Shown here one piece after another: positions 23,815-35,316 of a stretch of 64,000 nucleotides of DNA. Location of the stretch: the NCBI RefSeq assembly GCF_932274485.2, contig NC_065881.2, forward strand, positions 87,534,224-87,598,223. Reading direction: 5' to 3'. Below the pieces are notes generated by a model that had not been told where the DNA came from, did no database searches, and worked only from the letters and a program-made list of their open reading frames with translations. Each line of letters starts with the position of its first letter. Positions within the stretch are counted from its first letter, which is position 1. Source of the stretch: Patella vulgata. Its lineage: Eukaryota > Mollusca > Gastropoda > Patellidae. Both the position numbers and the translations under genes were made by a program.

Positions 23815-24580
23815 CTTCTCTCTCTCTCTCTCTTTCTCTCTTGCTTATCCACAGTAACAACTACTTCTGTCATATGTTGGTCCCGAAATGACCCTCTCTC
23901 TCTCTCAACCTCTCAAGCTAAAAATGTCCTCCACCTATATTTACTCATTTAACAATTCTACCCGCAGGTAAAATCGAAATTAGAAACATCTACAGACCAC
24001 CAGACCAGCTTTTATGTTTGTCAAACTACAGATTAAGAATTAACGTGGCGTAAAACACCATTTATTTATTAAAATCACGAGGGAAAATAATCATGCTCTA
24101 CCAGTCAATTTCAATATTTTCCACCTCACTTGTTTTTTGATGGTGGTAACGTTTTTATCTCTTATAAATGGTTTCATGTTTTAATAAATGAAAAGACGCT
24201 TTCATGACAGATCACTTTTGTAGAACTGAACAACAATATGTCCTTGATAAATGTTGTTTTTTTTATCTACGAAATCACGACTTTTAAAATGACTTTGAAA
24301 TCACAGAATGATCTGTAGTATTGTCGGCGTAGCATTTTATATTCTCTTTGATTTGTTAAAACTCTTTCAGTTGGTTGACTCTGACATGACATCATTTGTT
24401 AAAAAAAATTTTTATCAGAGAAATTGGAAGTTTCTAGAAAAACATATTTTTTTTCAGCAGAAAAGAGAGAACCATTATCATCAATTTATAAGGCTGAGGG
24501 AAGTGAATAGACAGTAGTTTGGTTGTCGTTATTGGGGTTGTTATCTACAGAATTAGGTTTAACTTGGATATAGGTGACGT

Positions 24581-24864
24581 GAGAGAGAGAGAGAAATGGG
24601 GTTTAACGTCCACTCGACACAAACTAGGTCATTTCGGGACTAACATATGGTTTAATTTTATTTACATAGTTCGCTTGCGCGTAGTGGTCTTTAGCAGTGG
24701 GAGGAAACCGGAGGACCCGGAGAAAACCCACGAGATTGGACAGGCAACCCTACTCCTTGTCACGTACAACCGGGGATTCGAAACCACGCCAGTCGACTCA
24801 ATGACAGACTTTATGATACAGCGCGCGCACGCTAACCATTCAGCCATCCAACCCCCCCCCCCCC
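24581..24864 (-). mobile_element. SINE-A, full length, reverse
   Basis: TSD TATAGGTGACGT (24569-24580) and TATAGGCGACGT (24865-24876). The head is preceded, on its own strand, by a run of about 14 G. Confidence 0.92.
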
Positions 24865-24932
24865 TATAGGCGACGTAAAATTGAATTAAAGAGATTTAAT
24901 TGGTTTTTCGATATGAGAGAGTCGGTGAAACA

Positions 24933-25172
24933 AGACACAAAGTGAGATTTAATGTCCACTCAGCACAAACTAGGTCATTTTAGAACCAATTTATTTCTAT
25001 AATTCATGACATGAGCAGTGGGAGGAAATCTGAGGACCCGGAGAAAACCCATGACGTTAGGCGGGCGATCCTACTTCAGGTCAAGTGCAATTGTGTGATC
25101 GAATTCGCCCCACTTGAGTCAGTTGCATACATTATCATCTAAAGATAACGCACTGGACCTTTCGGCCGCCCG
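24933..25172 (-). mobile_element. SINE-A, old, reverse
   Basis: Diverged copy from the tail (ATGTCCACTCAGCACAAACT) through the head (TGAGTCAGTTGCATAC...GGCCGCC). Many substitutions compared with its neighbour at 24581. Confidence 0.8.
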
Positions 25173-25545
25173 GGGATCACGTGGCTAAGTGGGTAAGACG
25201 CTGGCTCGCTAGCCTGGAGGTCAGGTGTTTGATCCTGCATTGGCCGAGAAAGTTCATCCAGATTTTCCGATGTGGCTTCACCTTGTCAGTGATGCAGGAT
25301 GGAGGGCCTGACAAGGACAGCTGTCTAGTTGTTCGGATGGGACGAAAAACCGAGGTCCTGTGTACATATTGGCGTGCACATAAAAGATCCCTTGGCAGTT
25401 GCAATTCGATATAAGAGTAGGCCATAGCATCGCTGCCCGGGCAAAATTGCCCTCATAGCACACTGTATGGCTTATGCCTGTCTTCATTAGCCCAGTTTAG
25501 GAGCAGAACAGTAGGACGTTAAACCCCATTTCATTTCATTTTATT
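25173..25545 (+). mobile_element. SINE-B, full length
   Basis: Complete from GGGGATCACGTGGCTAAGTG to the (CATTT)n tail. It begins right at the end of an old reverse SINE-A (24933-25172), so the TSD is unclear. Confidence 0.9.
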
Positions 25546-25611
25546 TCAGACGCCCAACCCCCCCTTTTCAGCCAAACCATGAAAGTAATTAGATAAATGT
25601 TGAGCTAATGC

Positions 25612-25969
25612 CAATAAAACACTGATCCTATTTCGTTTCGTTTTTTATGTAGTTCAAATATTCGTTTTACTTGTCTACTACACTACGATCTGTTATCATT
25701 GACGTGTTCTGGATGATGTGAGGGATTAACCAATGAAACAGTCTGTTACGGCAAGCTTTTGTTGTGAGGTGCACGGAACTATGGGTATATTCACCAGAAA
25801 CATCAATGTTGATGGGTTAATCAAATATCTGACATCATAGGGTCAAAACCGCTCGTATGAGCTCTGATGCAACCTCCCAAAACAACCAGTGAGATCTTCA
25901 TGTAGTGTAGGCCATCGAAATTATAAAAAAATACGAAACGAAATATAGATCTGTATTTTAATCAGATTG
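25612..25969 (+). mobile_element. MITE, family M9 (9-bp TSD), copy 1
   Basis: About 358 bp. The 5' end is a slightly deleted form of the family terminus and the 3' end reads CTGTATTTTAATCAGATTG, the inverted terminus. Flanks AGCTAATGC (25603-25611) and AGCTCATTG (25970-25978) fit a diverged 9-bp TSD. No ORF, so non-autonomous. A 9-bp TSD points towards Mutator-like transposases. Confidence 0.8.
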
Positions 25970-26039
25970 AGCTCATTGTTAAAATATATAAATTGTTGCC
26001 TGGTGTTCCTTTTAGACATTCAACTTTCACAATTACCTA

Positions 26040-26195
26040 TTCTCGCTTTCCCCAGCTTGTAGCTGACTAAGAGTAGGGTTGCCTTCCAACCTCGTGGGTT
26101 TTGGCCTTGGGATTCCTCCCGTTGCTAATGATCCCTGAAATAATGTTGAATCATTTTTTAGTCCTGTAATGACTATGCTGATCTCTCTCTCCTTC

Positions 26196-26234
<39 letters not shown>

Positions 26235-26250
26235 CTCTCTCTCTCTCTCA
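26040..26250 (+). mobile_element. SINE-A, old, ending in CT/CTTT tract
   Basis: Diverged body (AGTAGGGTTGCCTTCCAACC) and tail (TTTTTTAGTCCTGTAATGAC) with a long (CT)n(CTTT)n(CT)n. Confidence 0.7.
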
Positions 26251-26538
26251 ATGTAAGCACAAAGTTAACCTATGGGATCAAAGGTTGTATTGAGATTTCT
26301 ACTAATTAATATGCATGACATTAATTTAATGCGCATAAATATGAATCTAATTATAGTTAATAATATTTTCAGTTCAATCATATGAATGATTAATTTTTAA
26401 ATGATGTAAATGTTGAAGATAATTAGAATAGTTTGTAATTAAGATGTGTATACCTGATTAGTCATGTTGTGTGGTTTTCATAAAGGCATTGAATTGAATT
26501 GAGTATAATCAGAAATAGAGTTCCCCTTATAAACCTTA

Positions 26539-26871
26539 CGGGAGCCACAGTGGCTAGGTGGTTAAGACACTGGCTCACTAGCCTGGAGGTCTGATGTTGG
26601 ATCCCTGGATTGTCAGTGGTGCAGAACGGAGGACCTGACAAGGACAGCTGTCTAGTCCTTTGGATGATACGAAAAACCGAGGTCCCGTGTATACATTGGA
26701 ATGCACGTAAAAGATCCATTGGCAGTTGGAATTCAGTATAAAAGTAGGCGATAGTGCTGCTGCCCTGGCAAAATTTCCCTCATAGTACACAGTATGGCGT
26801 ATGCCCGTCTTCATTAGCCCTGGTCGGGGCAGAACAGTAGGATGTTAAACCCCATTTTATTTCATTTCATT
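26539..26871 (+). mobile_element. SINE-B, nearly full length
   Basis: TSD TTATAAACCTTA (26527-26538, 26872-26883). Part of the segment between head and CAGTGGTGCAG is missing. Confidence 0.92.
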
Positions 26872-27085
26872 TTATAAACCTTATACCGTCAAGTTTAGTG
26901 GCTGATTAGCCAAGTTGCATGGTTTTGGTAACAGCATTGAATTGAACATAGGATTTCCTTTATAACCTTAGGGTTTTCCCTCCATTGCTATAAACTATTG
27001 AAATATGTTAATCAAAATATAAAACTTATAGTTTTTGTGGACGTTACAACCCTCCCCCCACCCCCACCTATTTCCCTCTTTCCTT

Positions 27086-27465
27086 CTATTGATGTTTAGT
27101 ACAGCTGTTTAGTTGTTCAGAAGGGACTAAAAACTGAGGTCCCAGATACACATTGGCGTGTACGTAAAAGATCCCTTGGCAGTTGGAATTTGATATAACA
27201 GTAGGCTGTAGCACCACTCTCAGGGCTAAATTTCCCTCGTATGCTCCAACCTCGTGGGTTTTCTCCGGGTCCTCCGGTTTCCTCCCACTGCTAAAGACCC
27301 CTATGCGCAAGCGAATTATTGAAATAAAATTAAACCATATGTTAGTCCCGAAATGACCTAGTTTGTGTCGAGTGGACGTTAAACCCCATTTCTCTCTCTC
27401 TCCCTCGTATGCGTCAGAGCTGAACAATAGGACGTTAAACCCCATTTCATTTCTTATTTCTTTCT
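27086..27465 (+). mobile_element. SINE-B split by a truncated SINE-A
   Basis: SINE-B body (CAGCTGTTTAGTTGTTCAGA, AGATCCCTTGGCAGTTGGAA) to CCCTCGTATG at 27243, resuming with CCCTCGTATG at about 27402 and ending in CATTTC repeats. Confidence 0.88.
27244..27401 (+). mobile_element. 5'-truncated SINE-A nested in SINE-B
   Basis: Starts inside the body at CTCCAACCTCGTGGG, ends in (CT)n, and is flanked by the CCCTCGTATG duplication. Shows that SINE-A is also subject to 5' truncation. Confidence 0.9.
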
Positions 27466-27495
27466 GTTGATTACAGGGGGTGGGGGTGGGGGTGG

Positions 27496-27765
27496 GGTGT
27501 TGGATGGCCGAATGGTTAGCATGTGCGCGCTATATGATAAGGTCTGTCATTGATTCAACTGGCGTGGTTTTGATTCCCCGGTTGTACATGGAGAAGGATC
27601 GCCTGTTGAACCTTATGGGTTTTCTCCGGGTCCTCCGGTTTCCTCCCACTACTAAAGATCCCTACGTGCATGTGAACTATAATAATGATAAATTGAACCA
27701 TATGTTAGTCCCAAAATGACCTAGTTTGTGTAGAGTCGACCTAAACCCCCATTTCTCTCTTCCCC
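27496..27765 (+). mobile_element. SINE-A, full length, preceded by G-rich run
   Basis: GGGGGTGGGG tract then TTGGATGGCCGAATGGTTAG. The tail CCCCCATTTCTCTC ends near 27765. Confidence 0.88.
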
Positions 27766-28112
27766 TTTGTGCAGAAAACTAGGACATTATTAAACTCATT
27801 TCAACTCATTTGCTACTCAGCATGGGTCACGCTGTACCCATATTTATATATATTATACCATTGATTGCTGCCTTGATAATTTATGTTGCTAGCATGCTGA
27901 ATTTATTGTATGTTGGCAAACATGTTGTGACCCAGACTGCTTTATTGACAACGCAACAAAAATTACACTGTTCAGAAGGTCAAAGTTCAACCTGTAAGAA
28001 GTTTATAACACTATATATGCACTGTTAAAATGTCAAAACGTTCGCCAACGTTTCATCAACGAGTTGGAAATGAGAAAAGGGTTTTAACGTCCTATTTTTC
28101 TGCACTAACCGG

Positions 28113-28320
28113 GGAAGAGAGAGAGAGAGAGAAATGGGGTTTAACGTTCACTCGACACAAACTAGGTCATTTCGGGATTAACATATGGTTTTTAATTTTA
28201 TTTACATAATTCGCTTGCGCGTAGGACAGGCGACCCTACTCCTTGCCACGTACAACGGGGAATCGAAACCAAGCTAGTTGACTCAATGACAGACTTTATG
28301 GTACAGCGTGCACGTGCAAT
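28113..28320 (-). mobile_element. SINE-A, reverse, internal deletion
   Basis: Tail through TTCGCTTGCGCGTAGG, then directly ACAGGCGACCCTACTCC: the GGAGGAAACCGGAGGACC segment is missing. Confidence 0.85.
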
Positions 28321-28439
28321 GTGCTATGAGAAAATTTTGTCCAAATTTCAACTATCAAGGTATGTTTTACGGGCACAGCAATATGGACAAAGGTTTGCAT
28401 CTGATTTTCAGACCCTCTGTCCTGAAGCACTGAGGATGA

Positions 28440-28702
28440 TTGGGTGGCAGAATGGTTAGCGTGTGCGTATTGCATCATAAGGTCTGTCATTGAGTCAACT
28501 GGCAGGGTTTCGAATCCCCGGTTGTATGTGACAAGGAGCAGGGTCGCCTGTCCAAACTCGTGGGTTTTCTCTGGGTCCTCCTGTTTCCTCCCATGGCTAA
28601 AGACCCTACGCACAAGTGAAATATTGAAATAAAACTGAACCATATGTTAGTCCCAAAATGACCTGGTTTGTGTCGAGTGGAGGTTAAACTGCATCTCTCT
28701 CT
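28440..28702 (+). mobile_element. SINE-A, near full length
   Basis: GGGTGGCAGAATGGTTAGCG head through AGGTTAAACTGCATCTCTCT. It directly precedes the short MITE copy at 28747. Confidence 0.88.
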
Positions 28703-28746
28703 GGCATTAAACCCAGCATCAAACCCAGGGACCTTTTGGTGATTCA

Positions 28747-29015
28747 GTGCCCTTTTTTACTGCTGAAAGTGCCTTTTTTCTCAGACTCAAATATGTCCGT
28801 TCCCAACCCGTTGTAGGGATCCCAAATGACTCAAACCATCGACTCAAACACACCAGTCTGGGAAATAGCTCTTGGAATGGCTACAGATGCAAGGAAATGA
28901 CGGATAATTTTCTTGGGGACCCCCCCCCCCCCCCACAGCGGCGTGCCCCGTCTCCGCGGTCAATGCCTTCATTTTGCAGCGCCCTCCTTTTTCAAAATTC
29001 CTAGATCCGCCCCTG
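28747..29015 (+). mobile_element. Second copy of the 2215 MITE, lacking the G-rich left end
   Basis: Nearly identical to 2269-2537 (core and right terminus CCTAGATCCGCCCCTG), but the left part starts at CAGTGCCCTTTTTT. TGAT flanks both sides, so this may be a shorter subfamily that moved on its own rather than a broken copy. Confidence 0.7.
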
Positions 29016-29339
29016 TGATGTGAGCAAGCCCTATACTCACTGAGTGACCGTGACTACCAGATAAATTGAGGTGCTGACGATGTATTTAATTATTTTGTTA
29101 TGTGTAGGATAATTAGTTATTTATTGTGTGTGTGGGTTGTCTGTAATTGTTTAGAGATTCAGAGATTTCCTTGATCACACAATATCTCGGTGTGATCTAA
29201 TTAATCAGACATTAAATGTTTCTAAAGTCTGTGATCAATTCAGATGGTTAGTAGGTGGGCCAGTGCATCTTGGGTTTGATCGGAAGTGGTGCACTTATAT
29301 TCTGGGATCTGTGACGCATGTGGAATTAAGAGTTTGTCT

Positions 29340-29640
29340 GGAGCCTAATTTCATTGTTAAGGGAGTCATGAGTCAGTCGGTAAGTAAGGTGTTCACTCAC
29401 CTTGAGTCTAATGTCACTGTTAAGGGAGTCACAGTGATTAAGGTACTCACTCACCTTGAGCCTAATTTCACTGTTAAGGGAGTCACAGTATCTCAGTCAG
29501 TAAGGTGCTCGCTCAACTTGACCATAATTTCACTGTTAAGGGAGTCGCAGTATCTTTGAGTAAGGTGCTCACTCACCTTGAGCCTAATTTCACTGTTAAG
29601 GGAGTCACAGTATCTTTGAGTAAGGTGCTCACTCACTAAC
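29340..29640 (+). repeat. About 60-bp minisatellite
   Basis: Units contain CACTGTTAAGGGAGTCACAG, AGTAAGGTGCTCACTCACCT and TGAGCCTAATTT. Confidence 0.88.
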
Positions 29641-29784
29641 CAAAATGTCCCGGGGGTTTGATTAAGAAAGAGCTTTCTTTCTACTTGTCAATATCGCAGG
29701 ATGAAGGACCTTGCAATATAATAAACGTACATCTCATAAAAAGCAACTTGTATGTCCAGTACAGCAGTTAAAATTTAGTGAAGA

Positions 29785-29856
29785 TCTTTAATATACGCAG
29801 CACCAAAAGAATGGAACAAATTGCCACTGGAAGTTCAAAATAGTCCCAACCTTTGA
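29785..29856 (+). mobile_element. LINE ORF2 C-terminal remnant
   Basis: A short in-frame run, SLIYAAPKEWNKLPLEVQNS followed by PNL and a stop, matches the same LINE C-terminal motif (AP..WN.LP), but from a different lineage than the copy at 39983. No other part of the element is recognisable. A short degenerate repeat with CAACCTTTGA spacing follows. Confidence 0.5.
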
Positions 29857-30200
29857 ATACCTATATTTTGGTTGTTGTGGTGTATCTACAACCTTTGAGC
29901 ACCCATGTTGCTGTGGTGTTATATCTGTTGTTGTTTTCCTACAACCTTTGAGTACACATGTTGCCTGTGGTGATAAAGTAACGTATCATGGCATTAAATT
30001 GGATCAGTTTTATTTAATTTGCCGTTCTGGTTTCGATTTTATGATAACATTTATATTATTATTTTTTTATTTATTGACAAGAAGATACTTAATAAGTTAC
30101 ATGATATCATTTGGTTTTAATATTGCATTACATTCTACTGCATAATCAGACTCTTCTGTTTCACCTCTGTGTAGTTTATGTATTCGTGTTTTAGATTAGG

Positions 30201-30803
30201 TGGGGGGTTTGATGGCCGTTGGGGATCACGTGGCTAAGTAGGTAAGACGCTGGCTTCTCTAGCCTGGAGGTCGAGTGTTCGATCTCTGCATTGGCCGAGA
30301 AAGTTCATTCAGATTTTCTGGCGTGGCTTCCCCCGTGATGCAGGATGGAGGGCCTGACAAGGTCAGCTGTCTAGTCGTTCGGATGGGACATAAAAGATCC
30401 CTTGGCAATTGGAATTCGATATAAGAGTAGGCTGTATTGCCGCTGCCCGGGCATAATTTCCCTCATAGCACACTGTATGGCGTATGCCCGTCTTCATTAG
30501 CCCAGTTTAGGAGCAGAACAGTAGGACGTTAAACCCCATTTCATTTCATTTCATTTCATGGCCGAATGGTTAGCGTGCGCGTTATATCATAAGGTCTGTC
30601 ATTGAGTTAACTGGTGTGGTTTAGATTCCTGGTTGTACGTGACAAGGAGTAGGGTCGCCTGTCCAACCTCGTGGGTTTTCTCCGGATCCTCCGGTTTCCT
30701 GCCACTGCTGCAGACCATTGAAATAAAATTGAACTGTGTGTTAGTCCCAAAATGACCTAGTTTGTGTTGAGTGGACTTAAACCTCTCTCTCTCTCTCCCT
30801 GTG
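30201..30803 (+). mobile_element. SINE-A interrupted by a SINE-B; 45-bp flanking duplication
   Basis: The SINE-A head (30201-30218) resumes at 30558 after a SINE-B. Flanks 30156-30200 and 30804-30848 are a 45-bp direct repeat with six mismatches, longer than any other TSD here. Confidence 0.85.
30219..30557 (+). mobile_element. SINE-B nested inside SINE-A
   Basis: Near complete, from GGGATCACGTGGCTAAG to (CATTT)n. Short TSD ATGGCCG (30212-30218, 30558-30564) taken from the SINE-A head. Lacks a few bases around the CACGTAAAAGATC region. Confidence 0.9.
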
Positions 30804-31163
30804 CTGTTTGACCCCTGTGTTGTTTATGTATTCATTTCTTAGATTAGGCCGAAATAATCTTATTTTGTCTTCTTCAGTGTCTTGACAGATAATTAGCCAC
30901 TTGATACTTGATTCTCGTCAATCATGTTTAAAATTTCAAAACATAAAAATATTCAACTGAAATCTTTTGAGTAAGGGCCACAAAATATTATTTTGTTTTT
31001 AAATTATTTTTTTGTTTTCTTCCCCCATGTAATAGCAGGAAAAATACGTGTTCCCGAAGAAAGTGTTTGAAATTTTATGGCCTGAGAGAAGTACATCTTC
31101 CGATATTTTATGGTAATGGCTGTATTCAATTTAGCAAAAGACATTTATTAGTGACATACGTCT

Positions 31164-31214
31164 ACATTAGCCCTGTCGGAGTAGAACAGTAGGATGTTAA
31201 ACCCTATTTCATTT
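31164..31214 (+). mobile_element. SINE-B 3' end
   Basis: CATTAGCCCTGTCGGAGTAG, AACAGTAGGATGTTAAACCC and ATTTCATTT. Confidence 0.75.
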
Positions 31215-31559
31215 ATTAGTGACACACATTTTGAAGATATCTTTATTGTAATGGCTATATTCAATTTAGCAAAAGATGTTTATTGTTTGACATTTGAAGA
31301 TATTTTTTATTAAATTGTTAAGAAGGAAATGTCATCATGCATTTATTGGTCCGTTAAAAGTTTTGATGTATCTCCTATTTATTGGGTCTTTACCTTTTTG
31401 TACTAGGTATAGTTGATTTTTAACCTGCCAAAAGACCATTGGTCCAAAATATTTTAAACACATGCCACCTACAGTTTTGTTATTTTATCTATTTTAAATG
31501 ACCTGACACATCTCTGTTCGGACATCTCTTCCGTCCAGACTGTTGTTCATATGTAGCAA

Positions 31560-31745
31560 AATTTAAAAAAAAAAAGATTCCAAAAATAGAATCCCTGGGC
31601 AAAACATGGACAAGACACTTTATTACAGGACTCGTTTCAGGCAACAGCCCTTTATCAACTTTAAAAAGATGTGATGTTGAATTTGAAACGTTTTCCTTTT
31701 CGTAATGTGGAGAACTAAACAAAATATAAGTGCAACTAGACAAGG
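31560..31745 (-). mobile_element. Possible retroelement terminal fragment with stem-CGAAAC-type motif
   Basis: On the minus strand, AAAGGGCTGTTGCCTGAAAC resembles the hairpin-plus-GAAAC(G) sequences I remember from the ends of Penelope-like element copies in animals. Treated as a possible fossil fragment. No coding domain recognised. Confidence 0.25.
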
Positions 31746-31960
31746 GCTAATTAAAGGGGACACTACTCCTCTGTCAAAAGGATTTAAAAAGGACCCATAG
31801 GCGTACCGAATAATTTAATTTGGGGGCAATATAGAAGTGCAATGATAGCCCATGTTTTTCGGCCAAATGTTGCCTGAATTGTTGGTCGCTGTACTGAAAG
31901 GAGTACAAATTCAGTAATTTTCTTGTTAGTAAAACTTGATGAAGAAACTGTTCTATAGTG

Positions 31961-32235
31961 GGGGGGTTGGATGGCTGAATGGTTAGCGTGCGCGCGCTGT
32001 ATCATAAAGTCTGTCATTGAGTCAACTGGCGTGGTTTCGAATCCCCGGTTGTATGTGACAAGGAGAAGGGTCGCCTGTCCAACCTCGTGGGTTTTCTCCG
32101 GGTCCTCCGGTTGCCTCCCACTGCTAAAGACCCCTACGCGCAAGCAAATTATTGAAATAAAATTAAACCATATGTTAGTCCCGAAATGACCTAGTTTGTG
32201 TCGAGTGGAGTTAAACCCCATTTCTCTCTCTCTCT
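31961..32235 (+). mobile_element. SINE-A, full length
   Basis: Complete head, body, tail and (CT)n. TSD CTGTTCTATAGTG at 31948-31960 and 32236-32248, perfect. Open frames on either strand across it are coincidental. Confidence 0.92.
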
Positions 32236-32390
32236 CTGTTCTATAGTGCTGTTCTGGAAAGTGTTTTTATGTATTAGCATATGTTAGTAAATGTTTAACC
32301 ATCTGTTGATTCTGTCCTTCTTCATCCATGTTGGTTAAAAAAATAAAAACAAACAGTAAAAAATATAAACAACATAAATTTATGCATTTT

Positions 32391-33137
32391 TTTTTAATAA
32401 AATCTACCTGGGTGTTCTCCGTTAATAAAATCTACTTGGGTGTTCTCCTTTAATAAAGTCAAATAGTCTAAGCCATTTTCTTAAGAATACTTTTATTTAC
32501 ATAAAGTAAAAATATGAAGTATGATGGAGACAAACGATGTCACATCACACACATGAAGATGAAACAAAGAATGGCTGCAAAGTGTACCCCAGTGTATGTG
32601 CAGACCGAGACCTGTCTCATCAGTGTGCGTGTCCAGTGATACACACCCAATGAGGGTTAATTATATATATATATATAGCATACAATAAAAGTCAATGTTT
32701 ATATTTCAACCCAAAAAATATAAACAACGAAAGTTTATGCATTTTCCCTTAATAAAATATACCTGGGTGTTCTCTTTTAGTAAAATATAACTGGGTGAAA
32801 TATGCTTGGGTGTTCTCCTTTAATAAAATATACCTGGGTGTTCTCCTTTAATAAAATATGCCTGGGTGTTCTCCTTTAATAAAATATACCTGGGTGTTCT
32901 CCTTTAATAAAATATGCCTGGGTGTTCTCCTTTAATAAAATATGCCTGGGTGTTCTCTAATAAAATATACCTGGGTTTTCTCCTTTAATAAAATATACCT
33001 GGGTGTTCTCCTTTAATAAAATATGCCTGGGTTTTCTCCTTGAATAAAATATACCTGGGTGTTCTCCTTTAATAAAATATGCCTGGGTGTTCTCCTTTAA
33101 TAAAATATACCTGGGTGTTCCTCCTTTAATAAAATTG
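32391..33137 (+). repeat. 27-28-bp minisatellite in two blocks
   Basis: TTTAATAAAATATACCTGGG plus TGTTCTCC. Block one is 32391-32462 and block two 32745-33137; between them unique DNA and (TA)n at about 32664-32678. Confidence 0.9.
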
Positions 33138-35225
33138 ACTTGTGTGTTAAAACAGGTTGTTGTAACTCGAACATTTCTTGTCGTTTCGGTTTATCTTAAA
33201 CTTGACATCTAATTCATGTATACTTTATGGCAAGTATGTCTGGATGTTTTATTGCGCTTTTGTGCAGCTTAAAATAACAGGTATTATACAACAGCGCCAT
33301 CTGGGAAACTGATCATCGTAAAACATGGCGTCATTATGTCATTGATAAACAGATAGAAAAAGTTGCAAACATTTGGGTTTTTTTTCGGCAGATCTGTTTT
33401 TATGAATTTGCACGTGAATATTGTTTGTGCTAAAGACCGAGATCTTGTTGGAAAATAATTTATTTATTGTTGAGATGAGGGGTATGTTTTTCATGTGTTG
33501 TAAAACTTCTCGATTGTAAGTAAATAATAGCAATTTTACCTGGATTTTTTTATCACAGGTAAATCTTGTTAGCAAACAATTTATTGCTGTTGAAATGATT
33601 TTTGTTTTGTGTGTTGGAGAACGTCCGTATTGTAATCTTACGATGCTCACTCGGCAGAAAGCATGATATATTTTGGATTGTGATTTTACTATGCATTGAT
33701 TGTTCTATTATTCTTTTTGAATTTACCTACAACTTTTTATCTAAGGTGAATCTCGTTAACAAATAAATTTATTTGCTGTTGAAATGGGGGTTTTTGTCTG
33801 TTGGAAAACTTTACTTTTTTTCTGACTTTTTTTTAACAATGCAAAAAAGATAGATTGATACAAATGTATTTGCAATTTACTTGATATCTTTTTTTCTTTT
33901 AAGATCTAGGGAGTTATTTGTGTGATGTATTTTTCTGGTGAGAACATGAGTAAATAGGCAGAACTAATTGTATTTAATCGTGTAATCTTCAGTTGAGTGT
34001 AGGAATTAAAGTAAAATAGTTCTGGAACATTGAAGTTAACTCGATACCTTGTGTAATTTTTGCAGATTTTAATGAGCGTTCTGTTGAAGTTAGAAAAACG
34101 TTTGTAACATCAAAGTTTTTATTTCGGCAATGGTACATTTGGTGTAGACATATATATATATATATTGCCGTAACTAATTGCAAAAACTTTTCTTGAAAAA
34201 GAAATTTGAAAATACATCTGGCAATAGATAGTTGTCTGGTTAAAATAAAACATTAAATGTAATTTTATATGTTTCATCTTGATGGGAAATCATTAAGTAC
34301 TTGAGTACGCAGATTGTTTTCATGCGCTCAGTCAACTCAAGGAAGTTACGAGGAATTGTTTATGAATATTTCAAGAGGTTTTTCTCGATTGCTGTAAGCC
34401 GCATTTTATAATATTTATACGATGGAGGAAAGGAATTTTTCATCCATTAAATATTTACCAAAGATTTTCTGAATAAACAGGTTGGTTTTATAGTGATTGG
34501 TACTTGAGCTTGAAGGTTTTAAAAGAATATTTTGAATTTTTATTTGAAGATGAGTTAAGTATTATTTTGTTGATATATTGAGTAGCGTTGACACAGGAAT
34601 ATTTTCCATGTGATTAAAAAACATCAGAAATAATATTTTCATTTTCTGTTCTACAGAGAAATATCTACTGCGGGCGTTAACGAAAATGAACATATTTTTT
34701 GATTCATAACAGTTATGGTAAATTAAGTAACATAGTGGTAGCGAGACATATGGTGGGTGCAAAAACATTTCTTTGATTTACGAGACGATGAACGAGTGCA
34801 GTCGTAATATTCAACACTGTTCATCTGGATTCTGGAAATTATAAGATGATAAAGTAAAATACTTATCTAAAACGAAATATTGAACTTTACGAATTTTGTC
34901 AAAAGTGAAGAAACATCCCCCGCCCTCTGTCGTTTGTGATGTATTTCATATGGTAACTTTATGAATTAAGCGGAAAATGTTTGTATTTTTGTGAAGTGAA
35001 AAACAGAAATATTGTTTAAAAGGCAAAACCTCTTTTATCTGAGCATTGTGATTTAATGCAGTTGATGATCGACTCTGTGAAATAAAAACGGGGGAAAATA
35101 TCTTCGTTTTTGTGATTTAAACAACCAAAGTTTTATTTTAAAATATTGTGAATGTGTCGTTATTACGGACGTGTGGAAAGACATCTTAATGGTGATAATA
35201 TTCAGGTGGAGTTCTTCATGGCAGC
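33138..35225 (+). other. Repeat-poor AT-rich island upstream of the candidate first exon
   Basis: About 2.1 kb without SINEs, MITEs or minisatellites, in strong contrast to its surroundings. Frames up to 103 codons are AT-rich and unrecognised. It could hold a promoter and 5' UTR, but no core promoter motif could be assigned with confidence. Confidence 0.35.
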
Positions 35226-35259
35226 ATGGGAGCTATTTATGATAAAGTTCACATAGGAG
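35226..35259 (+). CDS. Candidate short first coding exon for the KChIP gene
   Basis: Seen: ATG with a strong start context (A at -3, G at +4), 11 codons reading MGAIYDKVHIG plus one nucleotide (G), then a good donor, GAG/GTAAAT. The leftover G joined to the AC that opens the 58838 exon makes GAC (Asp), giving ...HIG-D-NDIDDLEM in frame. KChIP1 proteins also begin MGA, with Gly2 N-myristoylated. Here position 6 is Asp, unfavourable for N-myristoyltransferase, so lipidation is doubtful. An out-of-frame ATG at 35219 overlaps the start. A repeat-poor AT-rich stretch precedes it and a SINE-B copy follows within 60 bp. Inference only: MG starts followed by a donor in one of three phases arise by chance, so this is a proposal that needs transcript support. 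Confidence 0.35.
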
Positions 35260-35316
35260 GTAAATCACGAATTTAATACTTTTTCTATTATGAAGCCCTG
35301 GTTGCTTTTACATAGG

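Noticed and set aside
24519-24869. 116-codon frame, and similar frames at 31784, 42022 and 28296 with KWGLTSTRHKLGHFGTN
   Set aside because: All are translations of SINE-A copies; they recur wherever SINE-A occurs.
27810-28028. 72-codon frame with a hydrophobic N-terminus
   Set aside because: AT-rich, unrecognised, no splice or conservation evidence; a chance hydrophobic run is likely.
33339-33650. 103-codon minus-strand frame in the repeat-poor island
   Set aside because: Composition follows the AT-rich background, no recognised motif, and it lies opposite the direction of the KChIP gene.
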